Shown here one piece after another: positions 58,145 through 64,000 of a stretch of 64,000 nucleotides of DNA. The stretch comes from Thermothelomyces thermophilus ATCC 42464 (Eukaryota > Ascomycota > Sordariomycetes > Sordariales > Chaetomiaceae), in the NCBI RefSeq assembly GCF_000226095.1, contig NC_016472.1:3472001-3536000 (forward strand), in the 5' to 3' direction. The first letter of the stretch is position 1, and every line of letters begins with the position of its first letter. The translations under genes and the position numbers were made by a program. Below the pieces are notes generated by a model. It was not told where the DNA came from, searched no databases, and saw nothing but the letters and a program-made list of their open reading frames with translations.

Positions 58145-59236
58145 CTAGGACGAGGGCGCGCCCAAGTTAGACGACATCTCCAGCCTCTGCACGTTGGCCT
58201 CCTTGAGCACCAGGTCCCAGTTGATGTGCTTCCACCACTTCTCGGCGTAGCCCAGCTTGCCGCGGTCGGGGGCGCCGACGCCGAAGCCGTAGTCCCACAG
58301 CCAGACGTGCTCCCACGTGTTGATGCACAGCACGGGCAGCAGGTCGGTGCCTCCCGGGGCGTGCTCGACCTTCTTGGCGACGCTGCTGTTGCGCTTGCCG
58401 GCGCCGTAGGCCGTGCGCTCGAGGTACGACTTGCCGGCCTCGACGGCGGCGTCGGTGGTGGCGCCGGCGGCCGTGTTCATGTCGACCTCCTGGCGGCGCC
58501 AGTGGGCGGCCGGGTAGGGGGAACCCGCGGCGTAGGTGGCGAGGACCTTGAAGGCGACGGGCAGCCCCGGCTGGGACGTCTTGACCAGCCACACGAAGCC
58601 CGGGCCGAACATGGAGGCGGCGGTGTAGACCATCTCCCGGCGGAGCGTCTCGATGGAGCCGAAGGACCTCTCGAGGTGGACGCGCAGGGCGTCGGGCATC
58701 TCGACCGGCTTGGGGGTGAGGTGCTTGAAGAAGAAGTGGTTGTTGTGGATCATGCTGGCGTAGTTGAACAGGGGAGCGGAGGCGGGATCGCGGGCGGTGC
58801 TGAGCATGATGTCCTTGACGTGTCGGGACTCATAGTCGCTCTCTGTTTTGGATAGTCCGGTTCCAGTCAGTCTAATAGGCCTGCGACCACGATTTTCTCC
58901 CTTGAATCATGCATCAACATGCATGAGCCGCCCATCGCAGGCAAGAAAGAGGGTAAACAAAAGCGACGAGAGAGAAAGAGACATGGAAGACATGCCTGCT
59001 GTCAAGGCGTTCAACTTCTCCAGGAGGTGTGTCTGGTACTGGGTCCACGCGATGTTGAATGCGGCGGGGGAGAGGAAGTCGGCGATGCCATTCTGCGAGG
59101 CCTCGTTCTTCAGGTTGTACTCGAGCGGTGCGATCGCGTGGATCGATCGTGCGCGGCAGGCCAGCGGCAGCAGGGTCGACGTCGCCGGCGTGCCGACTCG
59201 CGGCCGCAGCGGTATCCTTAACCTCGGGCGCAGCAT
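58145..59236 (-). CDS. RSM26: Mitochondrial small-subunit ribosomal protein mS42 (Rsm26), Fe/Mn-SOD fold
   Basis: Exons 59236-58996 and 58842-58145 give 312 residues. The first 30 residues (MLRPRLRIPLRPRV..ACRARS) form an Arg-rich mitochondrial presequence. The rest follows the iron/manganese superoxide dismutase fold: YNLKNEASQNG, then TQYQTHLLEKLNAL, then MIHNNHFFFKHL, and NTWEHVWLWDYG near the end. Metal ligands are incomplete: the first-helix His pattern (HH..Y) is lost and the usual DVWEH Asp is Asn, as expected of the ribosomal proteins rather than an active enzyme. It should belong to the mitoribosome small subunit. The only donor keeping the frame to the clear acceptor AACAG is AG|GCATGT, giving a rare GC-AG intron of 153 nt with a CTGAC branch. 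A telobox-like site lies 163 bp upstream of the ATG. Confidence 0.88.
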
Positions 59237-59923
59237 CGTCTGTGGGTGGTGAGGTGGTATCGGAAGGGTGCAGGAGGTCGGAGGAGAGCGGGTGGGTGGT
59301 GTTGTTGCTGGCCTCCTCGTCGCCGCTTTTTTTCTCGTCTCGCGACGGCATTGACGCCTAAGAATTGAGGCAGTGTGGAGGCCCACGGGATATCAACACC
59401 CTAACCCTGACTTTTATCTGCGGACAGGAATGCGAATAATGCGAATGCGATATGAGGCGCACGTTCCGGGTAACTATCGAGGAAAGGCGAAGATGCAAAA
59501 GATAACTGGAACTGTAACTCGGTACCTGACGGGTTGTAATCCAGCAAAGCGTCTCTTCTGCACCGTAACCGTTCGCATCCTTCAGACTACGAGTCAACTT
59601 CACTTGCACGGCTTCACAGCTTACTCTCCCCACATTTGAAATGCAGTAATTATGCTTTCTCGCTATCGCATTCGGTGCCCTGATGTCCAATGCGCATTGT
59701 ACAGTACACAACAGACATCTTCCCTCAAACGCCCGCCAACTCCGTCCCAAATGCAGACCAGACAATAAACGAGTCGTAAAACGGAATCCCCTACGACTGA
59801 GATACCAGACAAACCCGCCTTGGCCTATACAACAGACGCGCAATAACGACGGCAATCGGCATTCTATACAGCCGCCCGCTTCCACTTCCCTCATTAACCC
59901 AGCTTCACCCCAAGGCTCCCCCG
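59237..59923. other. mS42 promoter and 3' flank of the downstream acidic protein gene
   Basis: No gene is seen. It contains a telobox-like site at 59399-59408. Confidence 0.5.
59399..59408 (-). promoter_or_regulatory. Telobox-like site (CCCTAACCCT on + strand)
   Basis: Reverse complement of the AGGGTTAGGG core seen at 8402-8411. It lies 163 bp before the mS42 ATG. A Tbf1/Teb1-type factor is the likely reader by analogy with yeasts. Confidence 0.45.
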
Positions 59924-61222
59924 TCAGATGTCGTCCTCCACAATACCGAGCACATCTAGCTCGGTCCGAACCATTCTTTCAAACTCCTCCCTGTCGATCC
60001 CCGAGGCTCGCGAGAGCAAGAACAGGCTCCTGATGCTCCGTGAAATGTGTTGTCTCACCCCGAATTCCGCCTGCTGGCGGTTCTCGGCTGCTTCCTCCAG
60101 CTTGGCAACCGTTTGAGAGCCGGTCGAGCTGGCGCTACCGGGCCGGGGATGAGCCATCACCCACGACTCCTCCCGACTAGCTCCGGAGCCGGACGAGTGC
60201 ACCGAGTCGGGTTTGATAGGGATGGGTTGTGCCAGGTTTGAGCCATTGCTTGCTTCCTTCGCCGAGTCCACTGCCCCGTTGGCCTTGTTTGCCTTGACAG
60301 GCTGTGCCTTTCCTAGGCCCTGGGGTGGCAGCGGCTCGACATGCTCAGCATTCTCCCCGAGGTTGGTCTCCTCGTCGGGGTCGTGGTTGTCCATGGCCGG
60401 CTGGACCGAGTCGTACCGGGCGAAATAGGCATCCTCGGCTTCGGTGCATTGGCTGCGGTTTATATCGGGCCGCAAAGCCAGGCCGCCGCCGGCACCGGGA
60501 GCGGGTGAGCGCTTCATGGCCGGCGTCCTAGAAGGCGTCGCGTCGTACCGAGCCCAGTAGTCATCGTCATCATCGTCGTCGTCGTCGTCGCCGTCGTCGT
60601 GGTACGCGCCAGCTTGTGCACTCCAACCACCGTTAGTGCGCGTTGCCGCATGGCTACCATTCGCGGCGGACGGCGGTGCGTTGTTTGTGGATTTTGAAGC
60701 TCGGAACGACTTCTCGGCCTCGTCGATGCTGGAAAAACCGCCAAATGAGGCGAGGAAAGAGGGGTCGGCAACCCCCACTTCGCCGACTCGCCAGCCGTCG
60801 CCACCACCGTCCGGGTCCCCGGTGCAGTAGACGAGGCGGAAGAAGAGGTTCAACTCCTTGAGCACGACCATGGTCTGCAACGTCTCCTCGTCTATCCTCT
60901 TGTATCTAATGCCGACTTCCTGGTCCCAATCCAGCTCGATCTCGCCAGACACCGGATGGGGCTCCAGGTTCACGCTCCGGGCGATGCCCGTTAGTTCGGC
61001 CACCTTGGAGGGCGTGTAGGTCAAGAGCCGAATCCATGGTTCCGAGCTGGCCGACGCCAAGAGCTGGACTCGCTGTCGGAGAATGGGCGAAAGTGATGGC
61101 AGGACTGTCGTGGCAGGCTCCGTCGAGGAGGCCGCAGCAGGGAGGGTCGAGAGCACCGGCGCCACGGTGCTTCTGACGTCCGGAGCGGCGATGTTGGAGA
61201 ATGCTGGCAACGTGACGGCCAT
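59924..61222 (-). CDS. Conserved fungal acidic protein of unknown function
   Basis: A single exon encodes 432 residues. The N-terminal 170 residues look ordered: ILRQRVQLLASASSEPWIRL, then EIELDWDQEVGIRYKRIDEE and LNLFFRLVYC. A disordered acidic middle follows, with a run of ten Asp. The C terminus is again probably helical (HISRSIRSLFLLSRASGIDR, EEFERMVRTELDVLG). The motif Y(W/F)ARYD occurs twice (YWARYDATP and YFARYDSVQ) in the disordered part, 50 residues apart, suggesting repeated docking sites. No signal peptide, membrane segment or catalytic motif is visible. I do not recognise the function. Start is the first ATG of the frame. Confidence 0.75.
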   Translation of the reverse strand: MAVTLPAFSNIAAPDVRSTVAPVLSTLPAAASSTEPATTVLPSLSPILRQRVQLLASASSEPWIRLLTYTPSKVAELTGIARSVNLEPHPVSGEIELDWDQEVGIRYKRIDEETLQTMVVLKELNLFFRLVYCTGDPDGGGDGWRVGEVGVADPSFLASFGGFSSIDEAEKSFRASKSTNNAPPSAANGSHAATRTNGGWSAQAGAYHDDGDDDDDDDDDDYWARYDATPSRTPAMKRSPAPGAGGGLALRPDINRSQCTEAEDAYFARYDSVQPAMDNHDPDEETNLGENAEHVEPLPPQGLGKAQPVKANKANGAVDSAKEASNGSNLAQPIPIKPDSVHSSGSGASREESWVMAHPRPGSASSTGSQTVAKLEEAAENRQQAEFGVRQHISRSIRSLFLLSRASGIDREEFERMVRTELDVLGIVEDDI

Positions 61223-61860
61223 TGTGACCAGCTGTTGCAGAAAACTGGTCTGGAGTCCGGACGACTTGGAAATTGAACCTCAAGCTCTGGCAATAGGTAA
61301 GAGAAGAGAGGAGTGGCAAGAACGGAGAGAGAGAAATTGCGAAGATGCGAGTCTGTCTCGGGCACTGGAGCACTTGATCACATGCAACAGTCATCACCCG
61401 CGCACAAGGCAACTTCGTCACTCAAGCTCGATTCGGCGACGGCGGTGCTTGAGTACAAAAAAGGCAAAGTTAGCTACGGGAGAACCATGCGGCAAACAAC
61501 AAGAGGACGCTGGCGCTGGGTCAGGCGCGAAAAGGAGCACGACCGGAGCCGGAGGTACGGTTGTCCATCCCCGCGACCCCGCCGAAACCAAGAACCTGGG
61601 GAATCGCGATGGGTGCAAGCATTCCGAGCTGTCTGAGTGGTCGCTGCTGCCTTTCCGTACCGCCGTTGACCCACTCCTGTAGTGTTGCGCATTTCAGCCA
61701 CTTAAAGCTACTCCAGATTCGGGCGGATGGAACCAATGAACGCAAACCACTTCCTATCGATAACCCTGCCTTATCAGAAAGGGTCAAAGTCCATATTCGG
61801 AAGTTACTAGAAAAGGTTGAGCGAGCATACATACCCGGTGGTTAGTTGCTGACTAATTAG
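61223..61860. other. Upstream region of the acidic protein gene, bordering the transposon
   Basis: No gene is seen. It is GC-balanced up to about 61850 and then passes within some 100 bp into strongly AT-rich sequence. Confidence 0.5.
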
Positions 61861-64000
61861 TTCAGGACTACCACCTGTCTCCCGACAGGTGGGGCCAAAA
61901 CCCCCGGACATGCCAATATAGCCGGACACATCGCCACCAAATTTCCCATACATTCGCGTCTTTACAAAAGGTGCCATCAAGTTCAATTTAAGTTCAATTA
62001 CCCTTGTAATAACAGCCTCAAATAGCTACAAATAGTTCAATTGTAAACTGGGCTCTGAAAAGCTCAAAAACGCAGTAAAATTCAATTCCACCCGGTTGCA
62101 ACTAGTCGAATAACGGGTCATATGACTCGCCTTCGTCTCCCTCCATATTATACCCCCTATCCCTATCGCTCTCAACACTCCTAATTACAGTAGTGCCTTC
62201 TCTTTTAGCCTCCTGGTAATAGTTACTATCTTCTATCCCTAGCGTTACTACTATAGACTTATAGGTACGTCGCTTCTTAAACCTCCTAATGTCCTTTATA
62301 ATGGCTATATATAGAGACTCCTTCTTACCCCTAGATAGAGATAATGACTTGATATCCTCTTCCTACCTATCTTCACTATCTGTAAAGTCAAATCTGTCAT
62401 CGTCGCTGTCGTCAATTGACATTGTAGTTACGCCGCCAATCCATATCCTAGGACGTTTAGGGGATAGGAGTTTAACTTCTAATAACGGCTTCTTAGCTAA
62501 CCAGGGGATTAAGACTTCTTTTCTATCTCTAAAGTCGAAAAAAGCTAGTAGCTAACGCTCCTTTGGTAGAACCTAGAGAGGGTTGTTATCGTTAAGAGGA
62601 AGATAATTATTCTTGTTAGTCTTTTCTAAGAATTTGGTAAAGGTTGCTATACGAAGGCGATGCCTATTAATGCTAGAAATCTTATTTTCTAGGCGCCTTT
62701 TCTAGACTTTATATTCCTCCTTGTACTCTTATTTAATTTGCTTAATGGTAATATAGGTAGCTTTTCGGCTAGTATCTCGAATTGCCTTAGTGCTCTTCTA
62801 AGCTCGGATTTTCTAAAACTATCGAATCTGCCGGATGGTTATACTTATTATAATCTCTCCTGTTAGCTTGACAAGTTAGCCTTGTATTTTCTTAGTAGAT
62901 AGTGTGGCTAGATAGGCTCTCTTGTCTTTAGTAAAGTTATTTAGATGTTTATATATTAGCTAACCCTTATTAACTATTAATATAATATCCTAAAAGTGTT
63001 CTTATATTAGCGAACTAAAAAGTTTAAGATATTACTCTTAAATACGGTTAATACCTTTTTTTATATATATCTATTACTCGTTATTAGGAATCATTATGGA
63101 ATATCTAATACTTATACTAGATAATACTTTCTCCTTGATCTAGTCTATTATAATATATTAGTTTAATAGAAAAAGACTAGTCTTTTCGAATCTTGCTATA
63201 ATGTTTTGGCGTTTAAAACTAGTATCTTAGATTTCCTACAATTCTTTGACAAAGTCTGCCTAGGTAAATGTAAGATTACCGTTTCGAACTACCTGCTGGA
63301 GACGTTATTAATATGCTTCCTTAAGATAGCGAAAGACTCCTATATCTATTAGCTAGATAAAGTGTGTTAAATGGGGAGGGAGGAAGATAATGATAATGTC
63401 GAATGAAAGGCAGTATTTATAAAGCTTAAGGTTATAATATCCTATAAAGTTATCTAGGATAAGTAGTTAGTATATATGTTCTTCTAATGGTATAGATATA
63501 TAAACCGAATCTTTAGGGGTAACGTTATCTAGGTTAATAAAGTATATACTAGGAGCGGGACTAAAGTTATAATAGTTATAACTAAACTATTCCTTGAAGC
63601 TTATACTACGTCGTTAGAACTTAGTATAGATAGCGAAGGAGTATTTATTAAAATGTCATATCTAATCTATTATAATCTTAGCGTTATTAAACACTATCTC
63701 TAACTTATAGAATCGAATCTCCTTATTAAGACCGTTAACATCTTAATCTTCTAATAGCTACTATTTAAAGATATAGAATACTAGGATAGTATTACTAATA
63801 GCGTTTCTAGTACTAATTATATTTATCAACTCTTAGTTATAAAGGTCTAGAATCTCTAGCTAATAAAATACTATAGTAAGTATTCTATATTAGTATCTAG
63901 GGGAGGGAACTAACCTTCTTCTTCTTATCCGTTTTAACTATTAAGATCTTAAACCGCCTATTTAACATTATAAGTATATATCTAGTTTCGTCTACGTTCT
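61861..64000 (-). mobile_element. RIP-damaged pogo/Fot1-like DNA transposon (partial, runs off window)
   Basis: The sequence turns very AT-rich after about 61960, with almost no open frame. On the minus strand the trace of a DDE_1-family transposase can still be read: NVDETR at 63999-63982 (first Asp, 63990-63992), LLILDN (second Asp, 63452-63454), FLPPHLTHF near 63384-63358, and LIDIGVFRYLKEAY (third Asp, 63344-63346). The last two Asp are 36 codons apart, as in pogo/Fot1 elements. Many TAA/TAG stops sit where Gln is expected, the signature of C-to-T repeat-induced point mutation. Less damaged minus-strand sequence continues to a stop near 62103 (ending SYDPLFD). The left end is near 61861; the other end is outside the window. 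The element is inactive as it stands. Confidence 0.75.
61871..61892. repeat. Perfect hairpin at the transposon edge (9-bp arms, 4-nt loop)
   Basis: CCACCTGTC and GACAGGTGG flank TCCC, next to the GC/AT composition boundary. It could be part of the element's terminal structure. Confidence 0.8.

Overview
The window looks like nuclear DNA of a filamentous ascomycete, most likely a Sordariomycete of the Sordariales (Chaetomiaceae-like). The coding regions are GC-rich. Introns are short (mostly 50-150 nt), with GT..AG ends and CTGAC/CTAAC-type branch points. Proteins carry long low-complexity tails, and AT-rich repeat-induced-point-mutation (RIP)-type transposon sequence starts sharply near 61.9 kb. 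Species was inferred from gene content and style only; no database search was possible.

Layout: 769-5400 (+) TFIID subunit TAF2; 6556-7899 (-) a very long CDC26-type APC/C subunit; 8555-9811 (-) the WSS1 DNA-protein-crosslink protease (3 exons rebuilt); 11702-13254 (+) a secreted pepsin-like protease; 14049-15142 (+) a membrane-anchored luciferase-domain (DUF5519-type) protein; 15332-16833 (-) an aldehyde dehydrogenase; 18742-20960 (+) a hybrid histidine kinase whose phosphoacceptor His and ATP site are eroded while its receiver Asp remains; 22506-24994 (-) a conserved coiled-coil protein of unknown function; 28904-31778 (-) an HCS1/SMUBP2-type helicase (6 exons); 32411-33865 (-) a DUF202 membrane protein; 35063-36206 (+) pyridoxal reductase; 36844-37723 (+) the SHR3 amino-acid-permease chaperone; 38650-39945 (-) a 14-Cys type I membrane protein; 42890-45150 (-) a Zn2Cys6 transcription factor; 54251-57125 (+) a SAM-PH protein; 58145-59236 (-) the SOD-fold mitoribosomal protein mS42/Rsm26; 59924-61222 (-) a conserved acidic protein of unknown function; about 61860-64000 (-) a RIP-damaged pogo/Fot1-like DNA transposon running off the window.

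There is no operon-like pathway or secondary-metabolite cluster. These are mainly independent housekeeping genes (transcription, cell cycle, DNA repair and replication, mitochondrial translation, vitamin B6, amino-acid permease sorting) mixed with lineage-type genes (protease, pseudokinase, zinc-cluster factor). Intergenic space is large, including about 9.1 kb without a convincing gene (45151-54250). It holds a dispersed short motif family (GTAATCCGTAC / TACGGAGTAC, with TACATAC-type repeats). I saw no rRNA, tRNA or CRISPR array.

The most unusual items are the kinase-dead hybrid histidine kinase, the dispersed 11-mer family, telobox-like sites upstream of two housekeeping genes, a Tn5/Nextera mosaic-end-like sequence inside an intron of the zinc-cluster gene (possibly an artefact), and a GC-AG intron in mS42.
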